The notes below the pieces were generated by a model. It searched no databases and was not told the origin of the DNA. It saw nothing but the letters and a program-made list of their open reading frames with translations. A stretch of 64,000 nt of DNA from NCBI RefSeq assembly GCF_014202995.1, contig NZ_JACHIA010000007.1, forward strand, positions 124,001 through 188,000, written 5' to 3'. Source of the stretch: Longimicrobium terrae. Lineage in GTDB: Bacteria > Gemmatimonadota > Gemmatimonadetes > Longimicrobiales > Longimicrobiaceae. The position numbers and the translations under genes are program-made. Of the stretch, positions 50,869 to 59,471 are shown one piece after another; position 1 is the stretch's first letter; each line of letters begins with the position of its first letter.

Positions 50869-50966
50869 CGCACTCTCCCGCATGTGAGCCCCGCCGCTCT
50901 CCCGCGCCCCATCCGCGTCCTGCGCGGGGCGGTCTGCCGATGCGGGAAGAACGTTGATCCAACCTT

Positions 50967-51590
50967 CTACCGCAGGTTGTCTGCCGGTGCATCCGTGTCG
51001 GCAGATGGATGCCATCCGGCGGGCAGGTCATCCACCTCATCCACGTCCGCCAGCGTCTCCAGAACGACGGGCTCCATCCCCGCAGCGCGCAGCCGGTCCA
51101 TCGTGGCATCGAAAACCTCCGGCGTGCTCCACGCGATGCCATCGAACACGCCCGTGACGGGACGGGTGAGGCCGAGCAGATAGTATCCGCCGTCGCGCGC
51201 CGGGCCGATCACCGCGTCCGCATCCTCAAGCGCGGCGAACGCGCGGCGCAGCAGTTCCGTGCTCATCTCCGGCAGGTCCGATCCGATGATGACGACGCGC
51301 CCATGTCCGTCGGCAAAGGCGCGGGCGAAAGCGTCGCGCATCCGCACGCCCAGGTCGCCCTCCGCCTGCGGCAGCAGCGTCAGTCCATCCCCCAGCCACG
51401 CGCGGACCGCCGGCTCCGCGTCCGCGGGCGTGTGATGCACGCGGATGCCGGCTTCCGGGAGCCCGCGCGCGGCGTCGACGGCGTGCTCCGCCAGCCGCCT
51501 GTACACGCGCAGCGCCGCCTGGTGGCCGATGGTGGCGGCCAGCCGCGTCTTTACGCGCCCCAGTTCCGGGGCGCGTACAAACACGAGCAC
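50967..51590 (-). CDS. DUF2064/TIGR04282-type nucleotidyl- or glycosyltransferase
   Basis: 207 residues from a GTG at 51590, with no strong ribosome-binding site; an upstream non-ATG start is possible. 'VFVRAPELGRVKTRLAATIG' is the family's nucleotide-binding start, followed by 'GDLGVRMRDAFARAF', 'RVVIIGSDLPEMSTELL' with the metal Asp, and 'ADAVIGPARDGGYYLLGL'. The fold is GT-A-like. Some members sit in arsenosugar or unknown lipid pathways; none of those partners is nearby. It is divergent from the HD gene, 87 bp apart. Confidence 0.83.
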   Translation of the reverse strand: MLVFVRAPELGRVKTRLAATIGHQAALRVYRRLAEHAVDAARGLPEAGIRVHHTPADAEPAVRAWLGDGLTLLPQAEGDLGVRMRDAFARAFADGHGRVVIIGSDLPEMSTELLRRAFAALEDADAVIGPARDGGYYLLGLTRPVTGVFDGIAWSTPEVFDATMDRLRAAGMEPVVLETLADVDEVDDLPAGWHPSADTDAPADNLR

Positions 51591-51677
51591 CGCTAAGCCG
51601 TTTCTTGCGTTTGGCTTGCCTTGTGCAATCCCGCTGCACGGACGCACCGCACCCGAATCTCTGAGGATCAACGCTGG

Positions 51678-52421
51678 ATGGCCAAAGAAACTGTGGACAG
51701 AACCGGGTTGCGCGTCGTGCTCATCGCGGCGGGAGCGCTGCTGGGCTTCGCCTGGATGATGGACGCCAGCACCCGCCAGCGGCGCTTGGCGGAGATGCAC
51801 CGCGACATGGTGGACCTGCTGCTGAACGCGCTCACCGCGGGCGACCCCGTCACGGCGCGCCACAGCCGGCGCGTGGCGGACCTCAGCTACGCCGTCGCGC
51901 TCGCCGCGGGGATGACGGACAGCGATCTGCGCACCCTGCGGGTGGCCGCGCTGCTGCACGACATGGGCAAGATCGACGACCGCTTCTTTCACATCGTGCA
52001 CTCGCGGCAGAAGCTTACGCCGGAGCAGCGGGCGGAGATCAAGAACCACCCGCACGAAAGCGCCCACATCCTGGCGCCGCTGGAAGGGGAGCACCCGGGA
52101 ATCCGCCAGATCGTGTCGTCGCACCACGAGTGCTGGGACGGCAGCGGCTACCCGCACAGCGCCGCGGGCGAAGACATTCCGCTGGGCGCCCGCATCATCG
52201 CCTTGGCCGACGCGTTCGACGCCATGACGCAGCCGCGCAAATACCGCGACGCCATGCCGGTGGAAGACGCCCTGGCCGAGCTGCGAAAGGGCTCGGGCAC
52301 CCAGTTCGACCCGCACCTGGTCAAGCTGACCGCCGACCCCGAAGTGCGCGAAACATGGGAAAAAGTCGTGGAACGCGACCTGTTCGCCGAGCGCTGCGCC
52401 CTGGACGGGGTAACGGAATAA
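51678..52421 (+). CDS. HD-GYP-like phosphohydrolase with membrane anchor
   Basis: 247 residues. An N-terminal helix (11-27, 'LRVVLIAAGALLGFAWMM') anchors it. The HD-GYP features are 'RHSRRVADLSYAVAL' (62), 'LLHDMGKIDD' (93-100), 'SSHHECWDGSGYPHS' (148-161) with the GYP, and 'IIALADAFDAMTQPR'. HD-GYP domains hydrolyse cyclic di-GMP to pGpG or GMP, so a role in c-di-GMP turnover is likely. The HHExxDGxGYP signature carries Cys where many members have Lys/Arg and is otherwise complete. ATG at 51678. Followed by a large inverted repeat. Confidence 0.88.
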   Translation: MAKETVDRTGLRVVLIAAGALLGFAWMMDASTRQRRLAEMHRDMVDLLLNALTAGDPVTARHSRRVADLSYAVALAAGMTDSDLRTLRVAALLHDMGKIDDRFFHIVHSRQKLTPEQRAEIKNHPHESAHILAPLEGEHPGIRQIVSSHHECWDGSGYPHSAAGEDIPLGARIIALADAFDAMTQPRKYRDAMPVEDALAELRKGSGTQFDPHLVKLTADPEVRETWEKVVERDLFAERCALDGVTE

Positions 52422-52422
52422 C

Positions 52423-52554
52423 GGAAGTGCGTGAGTGCTGGGTGCGTTAGTGCGTTAGTGCGAACGGCAGAAAAGGGGAGGGAATCGGCGAATCCGGTTC
52501 TCTCCCTTTTCTTTCGCACTCACGCACCCCGCACTCACGCACTCACGCACTTCC
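52423..52554. repeat. 132-bp inverted repeat of GTGCGTGAGT units around a hairpin
   Basis: GGAAGTGCGTGAGTGC at the left end has its exact complement GCACTCACGCACTTCC at the right. The inner part holds more units on each side and a central AAAAGGGGAGGGAA...TTCTCTCCCTTTT stem. It lies between convergent stops at 52421 (+) and 52557 (-), so it can work as a shared terminator. Confidence 0.85.
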
Positions 52555-52556
52555 CT

Positions 52557-53315
52557 TCATAGTCCTGTCGGGTGATCGATGAACATCCACTCGATCCCGA
52601 ACTTCTCCTCCAGGTGCTTCCCGAGCGCGCGCACGCCCCAGGTTTCCGTGGCGTAGTGGCCGCCCAACAGCAGGTTGATGCCACCCTCCTCGGCGTCAAA
52701 GAAGTTGTGGTGCGCACCCTCTCCCGTCACGAACGCGTCCAGTCCCGCGGCCACCGCGTCCGCAACCGATCCGCCCGCCCCGCCGGTAATGACGCCCACG
52801 CGGCGCACCCGCTCCGGCCCGCCGGGGACGAGCTTTACGCGCACGCCCAGCAACGCGTCCAGCCGCGCGGCCAGGGCTTCGCGCAGCATCTCGTCCACCG
52901 TGCCCCACACGCCCACGGGGCTGCCCTTGTACTCCCCGAAGGTGCCCTGGATGTCGATCCCGAGTTCGCGCGCCAGGACGGCGTTGTTGCCCACCTCGGG
53001 GTGCACGTCCAGCGGCAGGTGCGCGCTGTACAGCGGCAGATCGGCGTCCAGCAGCGCCTTGAGGCGGCGGTAGCGGCGGCCGGTGACGGGCTGGTTTCCG
53101 TCCCAGAACAGGCCGTGATGCACAATCAGCAGGTCCGCGCCGCCCGCGACGGCACGGTCGATGGTGGCCTGCGCGGCGTCCACAGCCACGGCAACGCGCC
53201 GCACCTGCGTGCGCCCGCCATCCACCTGCAGCCCGTTGAGCGCGGTGGGGTAATCCGGCACCGCGCGGATGCGCAGGTACTCATCCAGGTACGTAACGAT
53301 CGTGCGAAGGTCCAT
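52557..53315 (-). CDS. Nif3-like dinuclear-metal-centre protein
   Basis: 252 residues. 'RTIVTYLDEYLRIRAVPDYP' and 'NGLQVDG' at the N terminus, the metal-binding 'LLIVHHGLFWDG' (about 62-73), 'LPLYSAHLPLDVHPEVGNNA' (His and Asp), and C-terminal 'FVTGEGAHHNFFDAEEGGINLLLGGHYATE' with His and Glu ligands match the Nif3/YbgI (GTP cyclohydrolase I type 2) family. Its true substrate is unsettled. ATG at 53315 gives the family start 'MDLRTIVTYLDE'. The intergenic space upstream carries DnaA-box-like sequences. Confidence 0.92.
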   Translation of the reverse strand: MDLRTIVTYLDEYLRIRAVPDYPTALNGLQVDGGRTQVRRVAVAVDAAQATIDRAVAGGADLLIVHHGLFWDGNQPVTGRRYRRLKALLDADLPLYSAHLPLDVHPEVGNNAVLARELGIDIQGTFGEYKGSPVGVWGTVDEMLREALAARLDALLGVRVKLVPGGPERVRRVGVITGGAGGSVADAVAAGLDAFVTGEGAHHNFFDAEEGGINLLLGGHYATETWGVRALGKHLEEKFGIEWMFIDHPTGL

Positions 53316-53348
53316 ACAGTGAACGGGTTGCGAGCCTTCCCACAAACG

Positions 53349-53381
53349 TGTGGATAACTCTGGTGGATAACTGGTGGATTT
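53349..53381. other. DnaA-box-like cluster
   Basis: TGTGGATAA (53349-53357, exact complement of TTATCCACA), then GGTGGATAA (53362-53370) and GGTGGATTT (53373-53381), spaced 12-13 bp in one orientation, in an AT-richer stretch close to parAB and mnmG. This may be a DnaA-binding region or part of oriC; no long AT-rich unwinding element is seen in the 136-bp gap. Confidence 0.45.
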
Positions 53382-53395
53382 CTGTGTAGAAAGCA

Positions 53396-53422
53396 GACAA
53401 GCCGCTGCAGGGCAACGGCTTG
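53396..53422 (-). terminator. Terminator of the bactofilin gene
   Basis: ACAAGCCG...CGGCTTGT hairpin, 30 bp past the stop at 53452; minus-strand tail CTGCTTTC. Confidence 0.65.
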
Positions 53423-53451
53423 TCCGGGGTGGAGCCTTTTGTGGAGAACTG

Positions 53452-53883
53452 TCAGGCGGATGTGGAGTTCTCGGCCCCGGTCCGTGACGGAATCGCGGTC
53501 TGCCCGCCGCTCCCCATCTGGATCTGCCCGTTGAAGCGGGCGCCTTCCTCCAGCAGCAGGTGCTGCTCCGGCGCGCGGATCTGCCCCTCGATGTCGCTGC
53601 TGGCCTGCAGCTCCAGCCGGCTTTCCGCCACCAGCGTGCCGCGAATGCGCCCGCCGATCACCGCGTCCTGCGTGGCGACATCGCCGATGATCTCGCCGCC
53701 GCGGCCCACGATCACCGCCTTGCCCGCGCGGATCGTTCCCTCCACCCGGCCCTCCACCCGCACCGTACCGTCGGTGGTGATGTCGCCCACGATGTTCATC
53801 CCGGGCCCGATGATGGACATGGAAGCCTCACCGCCCCCGGCGCGCACCGCCGCCGTACGTTCCGTTTCCTTGCGTCCCAGCAT
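53452..53883 (-). CDS. Bactofilin
   Basis: 143 residues. The central beta-helix (about 22-125) has typical bactofilin repeats: 'SIIGPGMNIVGDITTDGTVRVEGRVEGTI', 'GKAVIVGRGGEIIGDVATQDAVIGGRIRGTL' and 'LELQASSDIEGQI'. Short polar tails flank it. Bactofilins self-assemble without nucleotide into filaments on the membrane and serve as scaffolds for cell-wall enzymes and, in some species, for ParAB. Here the gene lies directly after an M23 peptidase and parAB, which fits both roles. Start ATG 8 bp after the M23 stop. Confidence 0.93.
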   Translation of the reverse strand: MLGRKETERTAAVRAGGGEASMSIIGPGMNIVGDITTDGTVRVEGRVEGTIRAGKAVIVGRGGEIIGDVATQDAVIGGRIRGTLVAESRLELQASSDIEGQIRAPEQHLLLEEGARFNGQIQMGSGGQTAIPSRTGAENSTSA

Positions 53884-53890
53884 TGATGGA

Positions 53891-54667
53891 TCAGTTCGGG
53901 TTGGCTACCAGGGTCGCCGGATCCACCGCGCGCCCATCCTTGCGAATCTCAAAGTGCAGGTGCGGGGCCGTGGATACGCCGGTGCTGCCGCTGAGGGCGA
54001 TCACCCGGCCGGCCGCCACCCGCTGGCGCGCGCGCACCAGCAGCTTGCTCGCGTGTCCGTACACGCTCTCGTACCCGTCGCGGTGCGCGATGCGCACGTA
54101 GCGGCCGTACACGCTGTCCTCACCCACTTCCTCCACCACCCCGCCGCCCGCCGCCAGAATGCGCGACCCCGCGGCCACGGCGATGTCCATTCCCGGATGC
54201 AGCCCGATGGCCGCAAAGTGCCCGCGCGTCACGTACCCGTGCGCGGTCAGCGGCCAGCGCCGCGGAAGGGTGTTGATGGCGCTGGCTTGGTCGCCCTCCG
54301 CGTCGCCCGGGGCCGCGGCCGTGTCGGCCACCGGCGCCGCGTGGGCGGGGAGGGATGCCGAATCGGGGCCCAGCATGGCGCGCACCTTGGCGTAGTCCGC
54401 CTCCATGCGCTTCAGGCTCGTTTCCAGTTCCACCGCGCGCACCCGGTCCCGCCGCAGCTCGCGCACTTCGCTGCGCAGCGACGGCACCCGCGCGGCCTGG
54501 CCCGCCAGCCACAGCCACGACCCGGCCATCACCACCAGCAGGGTGCCCGCGACAATCGCGATCATCTTCCACCTGCGGATCTGCCGATCCGTAAGTTCGT
54601 ACGATCGCGTGCTCAGGTCGCGGTCTCGCGTAACCAGAATGACGGTCTTGCTGCGGTCTTCAGACAA
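53891..54667 (-). CDS. Membrane-anchored M23 (LytM) peptidase
   Basis: 258 residues from a TTG at 54667; no good ribosome-binding site or ATG upstream, so the start is uncertain. One transmembrane helix (35-57), a coiled coil (60-100, 'LRSEVRELRRDRVRAVELETSLKRMEADYAK'), then the LytM domain with zinc ligands His157 and Asp161 ('LHPGMDIAV') and His236-Leu-His238 ('APHLHFEIR'). All three key metal ligands are there, so it should be an active murein endopeptidase, or FtsX/EnvC-like. The M23-bactofilin pairing is widespread and links filament scaffolds to wall hydrolysis. A GTGCGTGAGT repeat occupies its upstream region. Confidence 0.9.
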   Translation of the reverse strand: MSEDRSKTVILVTRDRDLSTRSYELTDRQIRRWKMIAIVAGTLLVVMAGSWLWLAGQAARVPSLRSEVRELRRDRVRAVELETSLKRMEADYAKVRAMLGPDSASLPAHAAPVADTAAAPGDAEGDQASAINTLPRRWPLTAHGYVTRGHFAAIGLHPGMDIAVAAGSRILAAGGGVVEEVGEDSVYGRYVRIAHRDGYESVYGHASKLLVRARQRVAAGRVIALSGSTGVSTAPHLHFEIRKDGRAVDPATLVANPN

Positions 54668-54675
54668 CGGTACGG

Positions 54676-54714
54676 GAGTGCGTGAGTGCTGAGTGCGTTG
54701 GTGCGTGAGTGCGA
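54676..54714. repeat. GTGCGTGAGT-type array upstream of the M23 gene
   Basis: Four units, filling most of the 60-bp gap between parB and the M23 gene. Confidence 0.85.
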
Positions 54715-54727
54715 CGGCGATGGCCGA

Positions 54728-55636
54728 CTACTTCATCCGTTCCGGGCCCAGGAGCAGGTCCATCACCCGCTCAAAGTCGTCCGCGTTGAGGAACGGAATC
54801 TCTACGCGTCCCTGGTTGCCGGGCTGCGAACGGATGCGCACCTGCGTGCCAAAGTGCCGCTGCAACTCCGACTCCAGCCCGCGGACGTGCGCATCCGCGC
54901 CGGATGCGGGCGCGCGGTCGGCGCCGCGCGCGGCGGCGGCGGGGCGGCGGTCGCGGACGCGCTCTTCCACCGCGCGCACCGTCATTCCGCTCACGGCCGC
55001 CTGGCGCGCCAGGTCCGACATCTCGCGCTCGTCCTCCAGCCCCAGCAGCGCGCGGGCGTGGCCCATGGAAAGCTGGCCCTCGTTCACCAGGCGCTGCACG
55101 CTGGCGGGAAGAGCAAGCAGCCGCAGCAGGTTGGCCACCGTGCTGCGCTCGCGCCCCACGCTCTCGGCGACTTCCGCCTGGGTGAAGTTGAACTCGTCCA
55201 TCAGCCGGCGGTACGCCGCGGCCTCTTCCAGCGGAGAAAGTTCGGCGCGCTGCACGTTCTCGACGATGGCCAGCACCAGCATGGCGCGGTCGTCCAGGTC
55301 ACGTACCACGACGGGGACGTTGGCCCAGCCCAGGCGGCGCACCGCGCGCCAGCGGCGCTCGCCGGCCACCAGTTCCCACTCCGCCCCCTCCGGCGCCCCT
55401 TCCTGCGCGCGGCGCACCACGAGCGGCTGCAGCAGCCCGTTCTGCCGGATGCTTTCTTCCAGCTCCGAAAGCTGCTCGGGGGTGAACTCCCGGCGCGGCT
55501 GAAACGGGTTGGCGGTAATGCGCGCCGTCTGCACGCTGGTGATGCTTTCCCCGTCCGCCGGCGTGGGCTCGGCGGAGTACTCTCCCAGCAGCGCGCCTAG
55601 GCCCTTGCCCAGCCGCCCCTTCTTTGCGAGCGCCAT
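54728..55636 (-). CDS. parB: Chromosome-partitioning protein ParB
   Basis: 302 residues. 'RLGKGLGALLGE' near the start is the ParA-stimulating N terminus. The CTPase/clamp motifs 'NPFQPRREF', 'GERRWRAVRRLG' and 'ENVQRAELSPLEEAAAYRRL' (about 43-140) are complete, as is the HTH region 'FNFTQAEVAESVGRERSTVANLLRLLALP'. The C-terminal dimerisation domain is at 'IRSQPGNQGRVEIPF'. ParB loads onto parS and spreads as a CTP-gated clamp. The gene lies 3 bp after parA. Three good parS sites are in the next 6 kb. Confidence 0.97.
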   Translation of the reverse strand: MALAKKGRLGKGLGALLGEYSAEPTPADGESITSVQTARITANPFQPRREFTPEQLSELEESIRQNGLLQPLVVRRAQEGAPEGAEWELVAGERRWRAVRRLGWANVPVVVRDLDDRAMLVLAIVENVQRAELSPLEEAAAYRRLMDEFNFTQAEVAESVGRERSTVANLLRLLALPASVQRLVNEGQLSMGHARALLGLEDEREMSDLARQAAVSGMTVRAVEERVRDRRPAAAARGADRAPASGADAHVRGLESELQRHFGTQVRIRSQPGNQGRVEIPFLNADDFERVMDLLLGPERMK

Positions 55637-55639
55637 CCC

Positions 55640-56461
55640 TTACTCCCCCGCGATGATGGGAGCCGCCTCGACCTCGGCGGCGGCGCCCTTGCGGCTGCCC
55701 TTGCGCGCGATGACTTCCTTGGCGAGCGACAGGTAGCTCTTGGCCCCCACGGAAATCACGTCGTAGAGCACGATCGGCTTGCCGAAGCTGGGCGCCTCGG
55801 CGATGCGCACGTTCCGCGGGATGGTGGTGCGGTACACCTTGGGGCCAAAGTACTCCTTGGCCTCCTCCGCCACCTGCCGGGAAAGGTTCAGGCGCCCGTC
55901 GTACATGGTCAGCAGCACGCCCTCGATCTGCAGCCGCGGGTTCAGATTCTTCTGCACAATGGTGACGGTGTTCAGCAGCTGCGACAGCCCCTCCAGCGCA
56001 TAGAACTCGCACTGGATGGGGATCAGCACCGAGTCGGCGGCGGCGAGCGTGTTCAGCGTCAGCAGGCCGAGCGACGGCGGACAGTCGATGAGCACGTACT
56101 CGTACTGGTCACGCAGGGCGGTGAGCGCGTCGCGCAGAATGTTCTCGCGCGCCTTGCGGTTCACCAGCTCCACCTCGGCGCCCACCAGGTCGCGCGTGGC
56201 CGGGAGCACGTCCAGATACGGAAAGTGCACGTTGTGGATGACGGCGTCGGCGGGGGAGAACCCCTCGATCAGCACGTCGTAGATGGAGCGCTCGACTTCT
56301 TCCTTGTCGATGCCCAGGCCGCTGGTCGCGTTACCCTGCGGGTCCATGTCAATGACCAGCGTCTTCTTTTCGGCGACCGCCAGACACGCGCCCAGGTTGA
56401 TGGCCGTGGTGGTCTTGCCGACGCCGCCCTTCTGGTTCGCGATGGCGATGATGCGCGACAC
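55640..56461 (-). CDS. parA: Chromosome-partitioning ATPase ParA (Soj)
   Basis: 273 residues from a GTG at 56461, which follows GAGGAT; the upstream in-frame ATG at 56620 lies in unrelated sequence over a parS site. Deviant Walker A '[14 protein letters not shown]' (about 11-24), Walker A' '[15 protein letters not shown]' and Walker B '[20 protein letters not shown]' are textbook ParA/Soj. It powers segregation of the origin region. Co-transcribed with parB. A parS site lies 133 bp upstream. Confidence 0.97.
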   Translation of the reverse strand: MSRIIAIANQKGGVGKTTTAINLGACLAVAEKKTLVIDMDPQGNATSGLGIDKEEVERSIYDVLIEGFSPADAVIHNVHFPYLDVLPATRDLVGAEVELVNRKARENILRDALTALRDQYEYVLIDCPPSLGLLTLNTLAAADSVLIPIQCEFYALEGLSQLLNTVTIVQKNLNPRLQIEGVLLTMYDGRLNLSRQVAEEAKEYFGPKVYRTTIPRNVRIAEAPSFGKPIVLYDVISVGAKSYLSLAKEVIARKGSRKGAAAEVEAAPIIAGE

Positions 56462-56593
56462 GCTGATCCTCGGCGATGGTGTTGGCGGGGGTGCGAAAGA
56501 AGGGGTGTTTGAACAATCTACGCGCGCGCGTACGCGTGGGGAAGGAGAGAGCGCCCGCGGGACGGGCGACCCAGCCCTCAAACGCGCCCAAAG

Positions 56594-56609
56594 TGTTTCA
56601 CGTGGAACA
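56594..56609. other. parS: parS centromere site 1
   Basis: TGTTTCACGTGGAACA, one mismatch to the conserved chromosomal parS palindrome TGTTTCACGTGAAACA. Located in the parA-mnmG gap. That gap (56462-56827) has no gene. Confidence 0.9.
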
Positions 56610-56827
56610 TGGGCCAGCAATTCGCTTCAGAATGCCCCACAATCGATTTCAGCCCCGAATCCACACTGAGATATTCGTCCGAGCTCGATCACGCGCCATA
56701 AATCAACCTCGAAAGCCATTTTTCTTCGGCATCCTGCCGGTTTTCAGCGACGAAGGCGATCCGCCACGTGGCCGGCTCGCCGGATCGCTCACCCGCGGCT
56801 CTGTCGGCGGTCTGAGCACCGGCTCGC

Positions 56828-58723
56828 TCACGCGCCTTGGATTTCGGCCACTCGCCCGAGCTTGCGCACCTCCATCACCAGATTCTGCAGATCGCTGGGG
56901 CTCACGCCGGGAATGCGTCCGGCCTGCGCCAGCGTCGCCGGACGGATGCGGTCCAGCTTCTGGCGCGCCTCGTAGCTCAGCGACAGCAGCTCGGGGTAGG
57001 GAAGCGCGTCGGGCAAAGGGAACTCCGATTGCCGCTGCAGCGTAGCGGCGCGTGCGCGTTCCTTTTCCAGGTATCCCCCGTACCGCAGTTCCATCTCCGC
57101 CGTGGTGAGCGCGTCCGCCAGTTCGTGCGGCTCGCCCTCCGGCACGCCGGCAACCACGGGCATCAGCAGTTCGGCGGTAACGTTCGGGCGCTTCAGCAGC
57201 AGCCCCATCCGCGTCGCCTCCCGCAGCGCAGGTGAGCCGACCGACTCCAGCACCGGATTGACGTCCACCGGATTGGCGTTGGTCGTCCGCAGCCACCCAT
57301 CCACCTCCTCAGCCAGACGGAGGCGGCGCTCCAGCGTGCGCGTCTGCTCGTCCGTCAGCAGCCCGCGCTCCGCGGCGATGGGGCCCAGACGGCGGATGGC
57401 GTTGTCCTGCCGCAGGGTCAGGCGGAACTCCGCGCGCGAGGTGAACAGGCGATACGGCTCGTCCGTCCCCTTGGTCACCAAGTCGTCGATCAGCACGCCG
57501 ATGAACGCCTGGTCGCGCTCCAGGATGAGCGGATCGCGATCGAGCGCGGCGAAGGCGGCGTTGGCGCCGGCGAGCAGCCCCTGTCCCGCGGCCTCCTCGT
57601 ACCCCGTCGTCCCGTTCACCTGCCCGGCGAGGAAGAGGCCGTCCAGCGCCTTGCACTCCAGCGTGGGCCGCAGCTGGTGGGGCGGATAGTAATCGTATTC
57701 GATCGCGTACCCCACCTTGGTCATCCGCGCGCTCTCCAGCCCGGGGATGCTCTGCAGCATCCGCAGCTGCACGTCCGCGGGGAGGGAGGTGGAGAGCCCG
57801 TTGACGTACAGCTCCGTCGTATCCAGCCCCTCCGGCTCAAGAAAGACCTGGTGCCGCGCGGCGTCGGGGAACTTGACGATCTTGTCTTCGATGGAGGGGC
57901 AGTAGCGCGGCCCGCGCCCGGCGATCTCGCCCCCGTACAGCGCGGACTCCTGCAGGTTGGTCTGGATGATGTCGCGCAGCGGCTCCCCCGTCCACGTGAT
58001 CCAGCAGGGAAGCTGGGGCAGGAGCGGGGTGCGCTCCCAGACGGAAAGGCGGTACTCGGGGTTCTCCCCCGGCTGCACTTCCAGCCGGTCCAAGTCCACC
58101 GAGCGGCCGTCGATGCGGGGCGGCGTGCCCGTCTTGAAGCGCGCCACCTCCAGCCCCAGCGCCTCCATCTGCTCGGCCAGGCGCACGGATGGCGCGTCGC
58201 CCGCGCGCCCCGCCGGCACCCCGGGCGTGCGCCCGACGTGGATGCGCCCGCGCAGAAACGTCCCCGCGGTGAGCACCACGGAGCGCGCCATGAACTCGTG
58301 TCCCGCCTCCGTGCGCACACCCGCGACGCGTCCGTTTTCCATCACCAGCGACCCCACCATCCCCTGAAAGAAGTGCAGGGCGGGGAAGCGCTCCAGCAGA
58401 GAACGCGCGGCGCGGGGGTACAAACCACGGTCGCACTGGGCGCGCGGCGCCCACACTGCGGGACCCTTGGACTGGTTCAGCATGCGGAACTGGATGCGCG
58501 AGCGGTCCGTCGCAAGACCCATCACGCCACCGAGCGCATCCACCTCGCGAACGACCGTGCCCTTGGCCACGCCCCCGATGGCGGGGTTGCAGCTCATCTG
58601 CCCGATCCCCTCCAGGTTGGGCGTCACGAGCAGCGTGCGCGCGCCGATGCGGGCGGACGCACCCGCGGCCTCCACCCCCGCGTGCCCCCCGCCAATCACG
58701 ATGACGTCGTAGCGCGATTCCAT
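56828..58723 (-). CDS. mnmG: tRNA uridine-34 carboxymethylaminomethyl-modifying enzyme MnmG
   Basis: 631 residues. FAD motif '[20 protein letters not shown]' at the N terminus, '[24 protein letters not shown]' (about 44-67), and the two family signatures '[17 protein letters not shown]' and '[25 protein letters not shown]'. With MnmE it adds the cmnm5 group to U34 of several tRNAs. ATG at 58723 has AAGGAAC upstream; the longer frame to 58792 is a translation of a parS site ('MFHVEH') and is not used. The usual neighbour rsmG is missing. MnmE is 3 kb away with other genes between. Confidence 0.97.
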   Translation of the reverse strand: MESRYDVIVIGGGHAGVEAAGASARIGARTLLVTPNLEGIGQMSCNPAIGGVAKGTVVREVDALGGVMGLATDRSRIQFRMLNQSKGPAVWAPRAQCDRGLYPRAARSLLERFPALHFFQGMVGSLVMENGRVAGVRTEAGHEFMARSVVLTAGTFLRGRIHVGRTPGVPAGRAGDAPSVRLAEQMEALGLEVARFKTGTPPRIDGRSVDLDRLEVQPGENPEYRLSVWERTPLLPQLPCWITWTGEPLRDIIQTNLQESALYGGEIAGRGPRYCPSIEDKIVKFPDAARHQVFLEPEGLDTTELYVNGLSTSLPADVQLRMLQSIPGLESARMTKVGYAIEYDYYPPHQLRPTLECKALDGLFLAGQVNGTTGYEEAAGQGLLAGANAAFAALDRDPLILERDQAFIGVLIDDLVTKGTDEPYRLFTSRAEFRLTLRQDNAIRRLGPIAAERGLLTDEQTRTLERRLRLAEEVDGWLRTTNANPVDVNPVLESVGSPALREATRMGLLLKRPNVTAELLMPVVAGVPEGEPHELADALTTAEMELRYGGYLEKERARAATLQRQSEFPLPDALPYPELLSLSYEARQKLDRIRPATLAQAGRIPGVSPSDLQNLVMEVRKLGRVAEIQGA

Positions 58724-58775
58724 GCCGTTCCTTGCTGATTTGCGTTTGACGTCCAGTACATCACCCGGGGAGGTG

Positions 58776-58791
58776 TGTTCCACGTGAAACA
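58776..58791. other. parS: parS centromere site 2
   Basis: TGTTCCACGTGAAACA, one mismatch to the chromosomal parS consensus, in the mnmG promoter region. Confidence 0.93.
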
Positions 58792-58800
58792 ATATAGGGG

Positions 58801-58990
58801 AAGTGCAGGGTGCGGGGTGCGAAGAAGGGAAGTGCGTTAGTGCGGGGTGCTGGGTGCGTTAGTGCGAGGGAGGGGAAGTTTCGAGAGCACGAGAGTGCCC
58901 AGTGCCCAGTGCCCAGTGCCCAGTGCCCAGTGCCCAGTGCCCAGTGCCCAGTGCCCAGTGCCCAGTGCCCAGTGCCCAGTGCCCAGTGGG
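58801..58990. repeat. GTGCGTTAGT array plus AGTGCCC minisatellite
   Basis: GTGCGGGGTGC/GTGCGTTAGTGC units (58801-58866) followed by about 13 near-perfect 7-bp AGTGCCC repeats (58893-58988). From 58991 to 59306 I see no credible gene. Confidence 0.9.
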
Positions 58991-59306
58991 GGTAGTGGGC
59001 GAGCAGTGTTCTCGCCGGAGTGCCGGGGTCAGGTGCTCGCGGTGCGGGATAGCTGCACGGTATGGTTGTCAGAGCGCACCTGCCCCGGAAGACTGATGCA
59101 TGTAGCGGCAGTGGTCCGTTGATCGTCTATCGGACGGCGTACGATGGGACCAGCGCTACTGGCCGATGGCGTGACATCGGTACCGGAACCGGCTCCAGGC
59201 ACCCACTGCGGATACACTGGATCTGAGCACCGGAGCCGGCCACAGGTAGACGCCCCACTCGGAGTGAACAGCAGGCGCGGCGGTTCAGGTCCCAGCCCGC
59301 ACTGCT

Positions 59307-59390
59307 GGACCTGAGCACTTGGAACTGAGCATTTGGCACTTCCTCTTCCGCACTCACGCACTCACGCACCCCGCACTCACGCACTTCCCC
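59307..59390. repeat. Inverted GCACTCACGCAC array
   Basis: 'GAGCACTTGGAACTGAGCAT' then GCACTCACGCAC units: the reverse complement of the array at 6303-6414. With 58801-58990 it brackets a ~320-bp stretch in inverted orientation. Confidence 0.85.
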
Positions 59391-59471
59391 TCTGCTTTTC
59401 CAACCCATGGCATACGTGTTGCACCCCGGCGCCGTCCCAAGCACGGGAACCCGCAACAGGGGAGGGGACGG

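Noticed and set aside
56462-56620. N-terminal extension of ParA to 56620
   Set aside because: The extra residues are Pro/Arg-rich without family similarity and run across a parS site; the GTG at 56461 has a good RBS and starts the ParA domain.
56757-56790. Terminator for mnmG (GCGATCCG/CGGATCGC stem)
   Set aside because: The loop is long and there is no T run; possible but too weak to list.
58893-58988. CRISPR array
   Set aside because: The repeats are 7 bp, adjacent and without spacers, and no cas genes are nearby.
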